Shown here piece after piece: positions 35,049 through 44,028 of a stretch of 64,000 nt of DNA. The notes below the pieces were generated by a model. It did no database searches. It was not told the origin of the DNA and worked only from the letters and a program-made list of their open reading frames with translations. How positions within the stretch are numbered: position 1 is the stretch's first letter; each line of letters starts with the position of its first letter. The stretch is from CAZTTH01 sp964615975 (GTDB lineage Bacteria > Verrucomicrobiota > Lentisphaeria > JABSQK01 > JAJFLO01), in contig CAZTTH010000010.1 of assembly GCA_964615975.1 (NCBI GenBank), positions 1 through 64,000 on the forward strand. The letters run 5' to 3'. The translations under genes and the position numbers were made by a program.

Positions 35049-36101
35049 CTATAAGTTAGTCATGATATCTCGACGCGCAATCAGTCGTTGACCCCGCTGA
35101 CCGTTTATACTGCATGCTGTCAGCCAGCGTTGGCGCAATTCGGTTTGCATTTTATCCGAAATTTGATTTGCCGGTTCAAGACCTTCAATTAATCCGCCCG
35201 CCCGGCGAACATGACCACCTCCGGTGCCTATACCCTGTAATGTTGCGACAATCAAATCGGCAGCATTACTGCTTTCAATCTGATTGCGAACGGAAAAAAA
35301 TATCTTGTCGCCAATAGCTGCGCCACACAGCACCCTTCTGATCCCCTGACAGCGAATGAGTAAATCGGCTACCTCAGCAACCGTTTCAGGTCCGGTGGCA
35401 TTGGGCATCAAACTTAATGCCGTATCATCATAAATGAACGTATTTTGCATGGCAAGAACCATATCGGTATAATAATGACGTTCGAGGGGCGCATTGTTTA
35501 TTTCAGCGATATAGGCAGGATTTGAATGCGTTGTCAACCAAACAATCATCGACCGATCGAGAGCGGAAAAATTGGTTTCACCGCCACAGCTTTCCGATGA
35601 GATAGCATAGAGCAGTGCTGATGCCAAATTCATATGCGGGGGAAGATTTTGTTCATGCAAATAACTGGCAACAATACTGGCGGTGGCAACCACATTATGG
35701 CGGTAATCCTTATAACTCAAGCGCTGACGTTGATTCACTTCATGATGATCGATGACCGCAATCGGCTTGATGGTTGAGCCCGTTAAAATATGGTTGGTGG
35801 CGGATGGGGAACAATCGACCATGACAATGGCAGTATTCGGATCGTGATGATAGTCGGTTATCAGGGTTATAGGTGGTTTCAATAAACTCATCAAATGCTG
35901 ATTTTCAGCGCGAATAATTGCACCTCCAGCCATTAATTGCACTGATTTTTGAAGTTTTTCAATGATCAGATATGATAATCCCCAGCCGCTTGAAATCGCA
36001 TCAGGATCAGGATGATTGTGAGCGATGATTACGATTTTAGCATAAGGCTCCAAGGCATGGAGAAAGCGCTCGGAATGGGATGATCTTTTTTTTACATTCA
36101 T
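35049..36101 (-). CDS. DHH/DHHA1 phosphoesterase (NrnA-like)
   Basis: A 350-residue DHH-family phosphoesterase. Manganese motifs: AHNHPDPDAISSG (27-39), VDCSPS and VIDHHEVNQ (D118-H119-H120), with a C-terminal DHHA1 domain ending in GTGGGHVRRAGG. Relatives include NrnA (nanoRNA degradation and pAp phosphatase), single-domain c-di-AMP/pGpG phosphodiesterases and exopolyphosphatase-like proteins; which of these it is cannot be settled from the motifs. Independent minus-strand gene between the GAF protein and the antiporter. Confidence 0.82.
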   Translation of the reverse strand: MNVKKRSSHSERFLHALEPYAKIVIIAHNHPDPDAISSGWGLSYLIIEKLQKSVQLMAGGAIIRAENQHLMSLLKPPITLITDYHHDPNTAIVMVDCSPSATNHILTGSTIKPIAVIDHHEVNQRQRLSYKDYRHNVVATASIVASYLHEQNLPPHMNLASALLYAISSESCGGETNFSALDRSMIVWLTTHSNPAYIAEINNAPLERHYYTDMVLAMQNTFIYDDTALSLMPNATGPETVAEVADLLIRCQGIRRVLCGAAIGDKIFFSVRNQIESSNAADLIVATLQGIGTGGGHVRRAGGLIEGLEPANQISDKMQTELRQRWLTACSINGQRGQRLIARRDIMTNL

Positions 36102-36240
36102 TATTTATGCCGTTGAAAAAATCCGTTAATTCACTGAACTAGCATTATTAACCTCATGTCACTGCGAATCATGGGGAGTTCCAATTCCATTTCATCATGT
36201 ATTGTTCTACGCAAGCCATTTATTCTCAATTAAATCAAGG

Positions 36241-38229
36241 TCATGATTGCTTTTTCTCAAGATACGAAAATGCCGATTCCATCTCCTGATGACTGCCTAC
36301 CAGTACCATAATATCCCCAGCTTCAAGAACAAAATCAACCGCTGGATTGGTAAGCGATTTTTCTCCGCGAACCACGGCGATGATGGAAGCCCCGCACTTT
36401 TTTCTTAGCTGCAGGGCAGCGATACTTTTACCAACAGCCTGATGTTCAGTGGTTAAGAGAAACGTGTCGGTGGTTCCAGCTGCAAGAATCTGTAATATCT
36501 TATCAGAAACTCCCAAGGTTGGCGCGGGTGAACGCAACATTTGATAGCCATCATCACGCAACAAACGAGCTTGAGTTCTGATGATATTTCCGGGCAGATG
36601 CAAGCGGGTAAGAACCAAGGTTACCAACTCGATTGATGTCTCAAACTCCTGCGCGATCACTTCGTTGGCGCCATATTTTCTGATTTCATTGATTTCGGCC
36701 AACTGCCAGGTGCGCGCGATGATATAGAGATGGGGATTGATTTCCCGCGCCAGTTGTATGCTTCGACGTAATGCTCCCCCATCCGAAATCGCGTACACCA
36801 TAACGGTTGCTTTCCCGATATTACATTTCTCCAGTATCTCTCTGCGGGTTACATCTCCGAATACAATTGATTCGCCATCCAGGTGTGCCTGATTGACTTC
36901 ATAACCATTGAGATCGACGACAATATACCGCATATGTGCTGCTTTAAGCACTCGCGACAGGTGACGGCCATTTAATCCATAGCCAGCAATCACCACGTGA
37001 TTCTGCAATTGTTCATTTCCAGCGCCACTCTCAGCTCCAGAATTTTTACCAATATCCGCGGATTTAGGAGAATTAAATTTATCGACCAGAATCGGGGCAA
37101 ATTTAATCATCAAGGGAGTGACCAGGAAGGTTGAAACCGCTACCGCTATTGCCAGTTGATAATCGCCCGCGGGCAATAAGCCATGATGATGCCCGATACG
37201 GATGAGAATAAATGAAAATTCTCCAATTTGCGCCAGCCCCAAGGAGGTGATGAACGCGATTCGAAAAGGCACTTTCAGACTTGAAATGGTCAATAAATTA
37301 ATACTGAATTTGAACAGGATGATAGCGAGTGCGGCGCCAAGAATCAAGAATAAATTTGCCCCCACAAAATGCAGATCAAGCAACATTCCGATTGAAATAA
37401 AAAACAAACTGTTAAAGACATCGCGAAATGAAGTGATTTCTGCCAGAATCTGATACCGGTAGACTGATTCTGAGATTAATATTCCCGATAAAAATGCCCC
37501 CAATGCCAATGAAAAACCAAGTGATTCAGTCACCACGGCCGCTCCCAGACAAGTAAATAGAGCGCCAATCACCAGCAGTTCGCGAACCCGGGTTTGAACG
37601 ATAACTTTTAAAAATTTCGGTATCAGGAAATAGGCGACAAAAAATACCCCCGCAACCGCCATGAGACCCTGGATAAATTTAAGCAAAATGATCACTGGCA
37701 AATCTTTGACAGTGCCGGCCAATATCGGTTCGATCAAGAGCATTGGAACCACGATCAAATCTTGAAAAAGCAATATCCCCATTGAGATCCGCGCAAACGG
37801 TGTGGCTAATTCACCGCGTTCGGAATATAATGTCAAGACGATTGCAGTGCTGCTCATCGCCACAATAAAACTCAGGTATATGGCCTGATTGATAGGTTTG
37901 CCAATCGCGATGGCAATAATGATGACCATGACGATGGTGACCGAGACCTGTAATCCACCGCCGAATATCAGATAACGGCGTAAACTTTTCAGATGATCGA
38001 AGGACAATTCGACCCCGATCATAAACAAGAGAAAAACCACCCCCAATTCAGCAAACATTTCAACATGGGCCGAATCTCCAATCAATCCCAGCCCATGAGG
38101 CCCCACAATCATGCCGGTGAGCAAAAAACCGACAACTGCGGGAAGGCGAAGATAATGACTGATAACGATGACTAGAAGGGAACTACCAAATATAATGATG
38201 ACATCATTTAGTAGTGGAATTAGCGGCAT
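36241..38229 (-). CDS. CPA2 cation:proton antiporter with RCK domain (Kef-type)
   Basis: A 662-residue integral membrane protein. Residues 1-385 form the Na+/H+ exchanger fold, with about 12 helices (LPAVVGFLLTGMIVGPHGLG, AELGVVFLLFMIGVELSF, SSTAIVLTLYSERGELATPFA, ALGAFLSGILISES). A linker leads to a TrkA_N/RCK domain (VVIAGYGLNGRHLSRVL, Rossmann motif with GYGxxGxxL) and a TrkA_C domain at the end (ILAAGTTDTFLLTTEHQA). KefB/KefC-like K+ efflux is the best guess; the ion is unproven. Confidence 0.88.
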   Translation of the reverse strand: MPLIPLLNDVIIIFGSSLLVIVISHYLRLPAVVGFLLTGMIVGPHGLGLIGDSAHVEMFAELGVVFLLFMIGVELSFDHLKSLRRYLIFGGGLQVSVTIVMVIIIAIAIGKPINQAIYLSFIVAMSSTAIVLTLYSERGELATPFARISMGILLFQDLIVVPMLLIEPILAGTVKDLPVIILLKFIQGLMAVAGVFFVAYFLIPKFLKVIVQTRVRELLVIGALFTCLGAAVVTESLGFSLALGAFLSGILISESVYRYQILAEITSFRDVFNSLFFISIGMLLDLHFVGANLFLILGAALAIILFKFSINLLTISSLKVPFRIAFITSLGLAQIGEFSFILIRIGHHHGLLPAGDYQLAIAVAVSTFLVTPLMIKFAPILVDKFNSPKSADIGKNSGAESGAGNEQLQNHVVIAGYGLNGRHLSRVLKAAHMRYIVVDLNGYEVNQAHLDGESIVFGDVTRREILEKCNIGKATVMVYAISDGGALRRSIQLAREINPHLYIIARTWQLAEINEIRKYGANEVIAQEFETSIELVTLVLTRLHLPGNIIRTQARLLRDDGYQMLRSPAPTLGVSDKILQILAAGTTDTFLLTTEHQAVGKSIAALQLRKKCGASIIAVVRGEKSLTNPAVDFVLEAGDIMVLVGSHQEMESAFSYLEKKQS

Positions 38230-38297
38230 GTGAAGATTGTGAAAATTGCCGAATTGATATGAGGAGTTAAGTCTGGCAGAAATTGCCAGTGAATCTA

Positions 38298-39194
38298 TTA
38301 AAATGTATCTCTTTTGGCCATCAAGGCATTTATTTGAGCTTGGAATTTCAGGTATTGCTCCCGGTTTTCAGCTGACATTGGATGAGTACGAAGCCAAGCA
38401 TTTAAATTTCTTCGCGCAGTTTGCAATTCGGTGTTTAACGCCAGGTATTCCCTGGCTTGTTCAGGGGAAAACGATTTAGCTGTATGTTCTGCAGCCAGAG
38501 ATTCCGTTTGTTCCTGAAACAACGCGATATTCTCAGTAAATTCGAGGTATTTGCTCTGATTTTCCGGACTATTTTCGGGTTTTGTTTTTAACCAAATTTT
38601 CAACTCCTCGGTTGCCTTTTTGTAGTGCTTAACTAATTGCGCATATTTCTTAGCCGTTTCAGGATCCATTGTCTTAGTCAACGTTTGAACGCTTATGTCG
38701 CTGTATTGGATCAGATTTTCTATCTTTTTTATGAATTGTTCCAAGGTTATTCCGCGATGAGTGCCGGTGCGCCCGATTTCGGTTTTGCCATCTGAATCTA
38801 AAATGAGATAGGTAGGATAACCACTAACTCCATATTTTTTTTGCAATTCAATATTTCTCGGGACGAATTCACTGGGGACCAGGTTCTTATCCTTGGGAAA
38901 ATCAATCCTCACCAAGGCCAGTTTATCCTTCACGTAATCCTGCCAACCCGGCTGAGTAAATACTGTACTGTGCATCATTTTACACCATCCACACCAATCC
39001 GACCCGGTAAAATCAAGAAACAACAGCAATTGATTATCCTTGGCCATTTTTTGCGCGGCAGCTAAATCCATGGTCCAATGACCTGATTTCGCGCCTTCTT
39101 TCATCACCTCAAGCGCGGTCAGCCGCAGTCCTGTAAATAGTGCGAAGCAAAGAATTACAGGTAATAGAGATAATTGCATGCTATTAGATTTCAT
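38298..39194 (-). CDS. secreted thioredoxin-like protein with duplicated C-terminal helical repeat
   Basis: About 298 residues from the ATG at 39194, which has AAGGA some 10 nt upstream; the frame is open to 39281 but the signal peptide (LPVILCFALFTGLRLTALE) favours the shorter form. A thioredoxin fold at about 40-165 carries the active site DWCGWCKMM (C68, C71) and the cis-proline loop SGYPTYLI. The C-terminal 120 residues are helical and duplicated: KYLEFTENI and QYLKFQAQI, EELKIWLKTKP and RNLNAWLRTHP align at a spacing of 66 residues. Thioredoxins of this type act in the periplasm; a client for the helical part is unknown. Confidence 0.82.
   Translation of the reverse strand: MKSNSMQLSLLPVILCFALFTGLRLTALEVMKEGAKSGHWTMDLAAAQKMAKDNQLLLFLDFTGSDWCGWCKMMHSTVFTQPGWQDYVKDKLALVRIDFPKDKNLVPSEFVPRNIELQKKYGVSGYPTYLILDSDGKTEIGRTGTHRGITLEQFIKKIENLIQYSDISVQTLTKTMDPETAKKYAQLVKHYKKATEELKIWLKTKPENSPENQSKYLEFTENIALFQEQTESLAAEHTAKSFSPEQAREYLALNTELQTARRNLNAWLRTHPMSAENREQYLKFQAQINALMAKRDTF
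38319..38654 (-). repeat. internal protein-level duplication in the thioredoxin-like gene
   Basis: Two copies of a helical module of about 46 residues (38517-38654 and 38319-38456). Shared pattern: AxxY, then LxxWLxTxP, ENxxxYLxF and INAL-like endings. The DNA has diverged, so the duplication is old. Confidence 0.65.
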
Positions 39195-39270
39195 ATGGTT
39201 AATTTCCTTTTTGGTTATCTTTTCGTCAAATATCCTGATCTTCGTTCGGCTGATCAGATACATAATAAGA

Positions 39271-40371
39271 TCAAAGATCAAATTCCATTATTTTTTTATC
39301 GCAGCGGAATAATTTAGCGATGATTGCAACCCGAATCCACATGCCATTACGTTCCTGGCGCCAATAGACAATGCGGGGATCATCACAATAATCGACTTCG
39401 ATTTCGATTTCATCGCGTTTGGGTAACGGATGTAAGAGACAGGCATCAGGTTTCATAAGTTCCAAAAAGTGTTTTTTGAAAATATAGTGATCCTGGGTGG
39501 GGGGATGTGTGACGTCTTCAAATTTCTTCTTATCATGTTCGTCCTGAATTCGCGTCATGTATATCGCATCTACTTCACGAATCCCATCCGCTATCGAATC
39601 GATCATGCGATATGGGATGCGATGGGCATCCAGGAAGTCGAGGATATCCGCCTGCATTTGATACTCTTCCGGCGCTGCGAAATAAAGCATTACACCCTCA
39701 TAATTTTTCATTAAATAGCTGAGCGAGCGCACAGTTCGACCCCGTTTGAGATCGCCGACGAGCATGATTTTCTTGCCGTCGATTCCGCCATTTTTTTCAA
39801 AACTTTTTTCTAATGTATAGATATCCAACAACGCTTGAGTGGGATGTTGTTTGATTCCTGATCCGCCTGAGATGATCGGTATGGGATATTCATGTTCATT
39901 GATATTGATGCGCCGATGTGATTTTAAGGTAATCCAAAAAGCTACCGCGGTGGCATCATCCGCGTAATGACGCATGACGACCAGATCGACATATGATATG
40001 AAAGTTCGTATCGAATCTTCAAGGGATTCGCCCTTTGAAATCGAAGATATTTTCATGTCGCGTAATGACATTCGTTTCATGCCCAAAATCCCCTGAGCGG
40101 CACTGAATGACAAAAATGTCCGGGAACTGGGTTGGACAAAGAAATTTAATGCAATACGATGAGACAGTAGTTTTGATAAAAAATCCGCGCCTTCCGGGGA
40201 CTTAAAGAGCAAACGACATTTATCCGCCAATTGGTTGTAATAATCCAGTTCATGGCGGGTAAACTGTTGCGCATAAAGAATCGCGTAATCCTTGACATAT
40301 GGCAACTTGTCAGATTCGCTCAGCGCCAAAAAATCAGGGAGTGTCAGGTTGATGCTGTTAGCCATCATCAT
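39271..40371 (-). CDS. pyrB: aspartate carbamoyltransferase catalytic subunit
   Basis: A 366-residue carbamoyltransferase catalysing the first committed step of pyrimidine synthesis. Compared with E. coli PyrB, the key residues are present: the carbamoyl phosphate loop PSSRTFLSF (SxRT), the 80s loop SISKGESLEDSIRT, VVMRHYAD (Arg105 equivalent), HPTQALLDIY (His134), GDLKRGRTVRSL (Arg167) and MTRIQDEH (Arg229/Gln231). It is about 55 residues longer, mainly an extra N-terminal helical region and internal insertions. No pyrI follows. Divergent from the Nudix gene across 349 bp. Confidence 0.9.
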   Translation of the reverse strand: MMMANSINLTLPDFLALSESDKLPYVKDYAILYAQQFTRHELDYYNQLADKCRLLFKSPEGADFLSKLLSHRIALNFFVQPSSRTFLSFSAAQGILGMKRMSLRDMKISSISKGESLEDSIRTFISYVDLVVMRHYADDATAVAFWITLKSHRRININEHEYPIPIISGGSGIKQHPTQALLDIYTLEKSFEKNGGIDGKKIMLVGDLKRGRTVRSLSYLMKNYEGVMLYFAAPEEYQMQADILDFLDAHRIPYRMIDSIADGIREVDAIYMTRIQDEHDKKKFEDVTHPPTQDHYIFKKHFLELMKPDACLLHPLPKRDEIEIEVDYCDDPRIVYWRQERNGMWIRVAIIAKLFRCDKKIMEFDL

Positions 40372-40720
40372 CGACCATTCCTTAGGTCCTGAGAGTGAAA
40401 TATTTTATTGTTTTCGATCACGATAATCAAGTCCATTGAGAGGGATACATACACAAATGCGCATTGAGATTACAACCGGTTTATACCTTGTCCAATTCAA
40501 TCATCAAAATATCATTCGAGATCAACCTTAGACAAGAGCAGCAAATCGGTCAGGCTACTTACGCCCGTCGGGTTATCAACACTAGAATATAACCGTTAAT
40601 TCCGCCTGCGGATCAAAAATCTTATCGCTATAACGTTTGTTAAGAATTCAATGTTTTGATACGTTGTGATTATGAAGCCCTTCTGCCATTCCACTTCTTT
40701 AAGCAAGGAATTTCCCCAAC
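40372..40720. other. 349-bp divergent intergenic region, pyrB/Nudix
   Basis: No gene, tRNA or obvious attenuator found. It should hold promoters for pyrB (leftward) and the Nudix gene (rightward); AAGGA about 11 nt before the Nudix ATG is the only regulatory element that I can point to. Confidence 0.5.
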
Positions 40721-41164
40721 ATGAATAACACAAATTTAGCATCTGAATTCTCCTATGGAATTATCCCCTTCATGACATCATCAACGTCATTGCTGTATCT
40801 CCTTATACAACATCGAAGGGGCCACTGGGGCTTTCCCAAGGGACATGCGGAAAACAATGAAACCGCTGCCATCGCGGCATGTCGCGAATTTACTGAGGAA
40901 ACCGGGATCACCGAATTCAAATTTCATTTCAAGCCAGTGTTTACCGAACAATACTTGAATACCAAACGTGGTCAAAAATTTTTGAAGACCGTCACCTATT
41001 TTTTCGCTGAAGTATTCACTAAAACGTTGCGCATCCAGGAAGATGAAGTTATCAACTACAACTGGGCTGACTATGAATCTGCCCTGGGACTGCTTACTTT
41101 TAAGGAGAGTCAAATGGTTCTGACTAAAGCTCATCATTATCTCCTCAACAATTCGCTGAATTGA
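40721..41164 (+). CDS. Nudix hydrolase, Ap4A hydrolase type
   Basis: A 147-residue Nudix protein. The Nudix box GHAENNETAAIAACREFTEETGI (G...E...REFTEETG) is complete, preceded by HRRGHWGFPKGH, the W-x-F/L-PKGH pattern of diadenosine tetraphosphate hydrolases. These cleave Ap4A, and sometimes other capped or oxidised nucleotides. The length is normal. Monocistronic. Confidence 0.85.
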   Translation: MNNTNLASEFSYGIIPFMTSSTSLLYLLIQHRRGHWGFPKGHAENNETAAIAACREFTEETGITEFKFHFKPVFTEQYLNTKRGQKFLKTVTYFFAEVFTKTLRIQEDEVINYNWADYESALGLLTFKESQMVLTKAHHYLLNNSLN

Positions 41165-41383
41165 ACTAGGGTCCCCTGAGTTTGCTCGAAACGGTTACAT
41201 CGCGGAATGTAATTCGACTGGAATCAGTCAAATTTTCGAACCCGTCCTTTCCAATCAGACTGGTAATATATTTAATCGATTAAATCTGGCGATTATATGA
41301 ACCCCCTCTGATACATTATTTTACAAATTCAAGTGATCAAAGGTAACGCGTTCAAGAAATCACGGTTCAGGATCATTTACTTT

Positions 41384-43252
41384 TTATTGATCAATTTGAT
41401 TGCTGGAGAGATTTCTTACCGAAGCCTGGCTGTTTGATAATCTTTCCCCATCCTTTAGGTAAAGCTCGAAAAACCGGCGCGCCAGCGGCGCCGCGGTTTT
41501 ACCTCCGGAAACACCATCTTCCACCAGAACTGCCAAAGCATATTGCGGTGACTGATAGGGACCATAACAGACAAACCAGGTATTATTTTTTTTATATTTT
41601 CCCCGACCTACCTCCGCGGTTCCGGTTTTACCGGCCAATTCGATCACCGATGTCTGGGCTTCACTAGCAGAGGCATTTGGTCCATGAATGACCGCATACA
41701 TGCCAGCGCGAATGATCTCCATATTGGCAGGTGAAATTGCCAGATGATCGATGATTTCCGGTTGGTAATACTTGATCGTATGTCGGGTGTGATTCTGTAA
41801 TTTCTGAACCAGATAAGGATGAAATAGAGTACCGCCATTGGCGATCGCGGCAGTAAACATGGCAGCATGCAGTGGACTGATACAGATTTGCCCCTGCCCG
41901 ATCGAGATCAGGGCAGTGTCAAAAATATTCCAGGGCTGATGGGTTGTTTGATACTTGCGCGCACGAGTCGGAAAGGTCCCACTTGAAGAACTCTGCTTGA
42001 TGATAAATTCCAGGTCAGTGCCAAATCCTGCCTGGGAAAAAATAGTTTGAAGTTTCTCCAAGCCGAGATTTACACCGCCATGAATAAAAAAAGGATTGCA
42101 GGATGACTCCAACGCCTGAATCATGGTGATTTCACCGTGCCCATAGCGCGTGGCACAGCGAATTCGTGTATCACCAATGGCATAGGCGCCATTACAATCA
42201 TATTTGTCATTGCCATTGATAAAACCAGATTCCAACATCAACATTCCGACCAAAGGCTTGATGATCGAACCGGGAGAATATCCCCCGTTCAAGGCACGAT
42301 TGATTAATGGCCTACCGGTTCGATCAGTGCGCAATCGATCATAATATTCTTTGGTCAGCTTATTCGGATCATACGCAGGCGATGAACAGAGTGCCAGCAC
42401 CGCCCCGGTTAGGGTATCGACAAGAACAATGGCGCCCCGGCGCTTGACCAGCAGGCGATACGCTATTTGTTGAGCCCGGCTGTCAAGAGTGAGTTGCACA
42501 TCATTTCCCGCGATGGCGGGTTCAGACTCGTAATCGTCAAAAAAAAATCCCATGCTATCGACCTGTACTAATTGACTGCCGCCATGACCATCCAATTCAT
42601 CATCAAAGAGTTTTTCAAGGCCATTCCTGCCCGAAAGTTCAGGCAAAAAATAAGAGTACAGGTCGCGATCTGATTCATCACTGGGGTCTTTTCTGCCGAC
42701 AAATCCAAGGATATGAGAGGTAGCTTCACCCAAGGGATAGACACGTTTAAAGTGATTAATAATTTCTAATCCGGGCACCGTATGAATCATTTCAATCAGC
42801 CGCGCACGTTCTTGATCATTAAGACTGGTGAATGCCTTGAAAGGCAACGCTGGATAGAGGCGTATATGACGCTTTAAATCATCTTCGCCAATGGTGTTCT
42901 GCCGTTCGATCGCGGCCGCAACCAGATCGAGTTGACTCAATACATACTTGATTGTCTGGGTATATCCGAAACGACCAGGCTGGCGCATTTCGTGAATATG
43001 GAAATACGCGTCATATTCAGGAACATTATCGGTTAATGCCATGCCATCCCGGCTAAAAATTCGTCCGCGTACCGGAGTCAGGCGAATAGTACGTATACTT
43101 TGCCGGGAGATGCTTTTTTGATGCTCAGCGCCCCGATGCACTTGTTCATACCATAAACGCACCAGCAGCAGCAAGGGAATAAAGCAGAGTACCAAACCAA
43201 AGACAAACAGACGGGGAGTCAGTCCTTTGTATAATTGATCAATCGTGTTCAT
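41384..43252 (-). CDS. mrdA: penicillin-binding protein 2 (elongation transpeptidase)
   Basis: A 622-residue class B penicillin-binding protein. An N-terminal anchor (about 13-32), the dimerisation/pedestal region with PVRGRIFSRDG, and the transpeptidase domain: S329-I-I-K332 (nucleophile motif), S384-C-N386 and K542-T-G544. With MreD directly upstream it is assigned to the cell-elongation PBP2. The ATG at 43252 overlaps the mreD end by 14 bp; the longer frame to 43294 lacks support. No mreB or mreC is beside it. Confidence 0.93.
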   Translation of the reverse strand: MNTIDQLYKGLTPRLFVFGLVLCFIPLLLLVRLWYEQVHRGAEHQKSISRQSIRTIRLTPVRGRIFSRDGMALTDNVPEYDAYFHIHEMRQPGRFGYTQTIKYVLSQLDLVAAAIERQNTIGEDDLKRHIRLYPALPFKAFTSLNDQERARLIEMIHTVPGLEIINHFKRVYPLGEATSHILGFVGRKDPSDESDRDLYSYFLPELSGRNGLEKLFDDELDGHGGSQLVQVDSMGFFFDDYESEPAIAGNDVQLTLDSRAQQIAYRLLVKRRGAIVLVDTLTGAVLALCSSPAYDPNKLTKEYYDRLRTDRTGRPLINRALNGGYSPGSIIKPLVGMLMLESGFINGNDKYDCNGAYAIGDTRIRCATRYGHGEITMIQALESSCNPFFIHGGVNLGLEKLQTIFSQAGFGTDLEFIIKQSSSSGTFPTRARKYQTTHQPWNIFDTALISIGQGQICISPLHAAMFTAAIANGGTLFHPYLVQKLQNHTRHTIKYYQPEIIDHLAISPANMEIIRAGMYAVIHGPNASASEAQTSVIELAGKTGTAEVGRGKYKKNNTWFVCYGPYQSPQYALAVLVEDGVSGGKTAAPLARRFFELYLKDGERLSNSQASVRNLSSNQIDQ

Positions 43253-43763
43253 AATACGCGACCCGATGTTTGGCGCGAAAGCGTTTGGCGCCAATGTAGT
43301 AAGAAATTTTGTCGATCAGCACCAGGAGCAGGGGGAACAAGATAAATGAAAGTACGGCATTGCCGGTCAAAGACGGCAACCAGAATAAAATATTTTGTCC
43401 GGAAAGCAAATCCAGATTGCGATTTTCTATCAGCAACAAATATAAACCATAACCCAGCCCGATCAGCAATCCCGAAATTGATTGGTAGGATAGATAACGA
43501 CGATCCAAAGTGTTCCGCCACCATTCGGCGTATAGCATCATGGGCAGTAACAGAGGCAAAGAAGTGTATTCCCGGCCCAAGATGATTTCAACGATCACAC
43601 CAGCGAAAGCTCCCCCCAATATCCCGGTCACCTTATCATAGCTGACCATCAGATAAAATGAGAAACAAAGGTATCCAGGAAATATGAGATTCCAGGAACC
43701 CATGATCAATTCCAGCATAATAAATGTATAACAGACAATTGCCAGCCAGGGAAATACAATCAT
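43239..43763 (-). CDS. mreD: rod shape-determining protein MreD
   Basis: A 174-residue protein of five or six closely spaced membrane helices (IVFPWLAIVCYTFIMLELIMG, FPGYLCFSFYLMVSY, GGAFAGVIVEIILG), the usual form of MreD, which links the periplasmic and cytoplasmic parts of the elongasome. The sequence is weakly conserved in this family; the assignment leans on size, topology and its place immediately before PBP2, with which it overlaps. First gene of the pair, divergent from the secretion operon. Confidence 0.8.
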   Translation of the reverse strand: MIVFPWLAIVCYTFIMLELIMGSWNLIFPGYLCFSFYLMVSYDKVTGILGGAFAGVIVEIILGREYTSLPLLLPMMLYAEWWRNTLDRRYLSYQSISGLLIGLGYGLYLLLIENRNLDLLSGQNILFWLPSLTGNAVLSFILFPLLLVLIDKISYYIGAKRFRAKHRVAYYEHD

Positions 43764-43987
43764 AGTTCAGGGTGAAAAATAAAAAAGGTTCATGGTTGAG
43801 AGGAAATAGTTCCATAATAAACGGTGTCATTTCCATGGGAGTGGAACTTCATATAAATGTAATCCGTCCAAGCACCACTGTTTTATCGCTAAAATGAATG
43901 TCATCCCGCGCCTTTAGGGTTCATATTGACAGTTTATTTTAACCAGAGAAAAAATCGCTACCGGGTTTCGGATTAATTCCACCCGGT

Positions 43988-43993
43988 TATAAT
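43988..43993 (+). promoter_or_regulatory. possible -10 element for the secretion operon
   Basis: A perfect TATAAT hexamer 35 bp before the start of the first secretion gene, in the 265-bp divergent region with mreD. The candidate -35 (TTTCGG, 16 bp upstream) is poor, so this is tentative. Confidence 0.3.
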
Positions 43994-44028
43994 CAGTAGC
44001 TGCGAAACCAATCTAATACTACAATATT

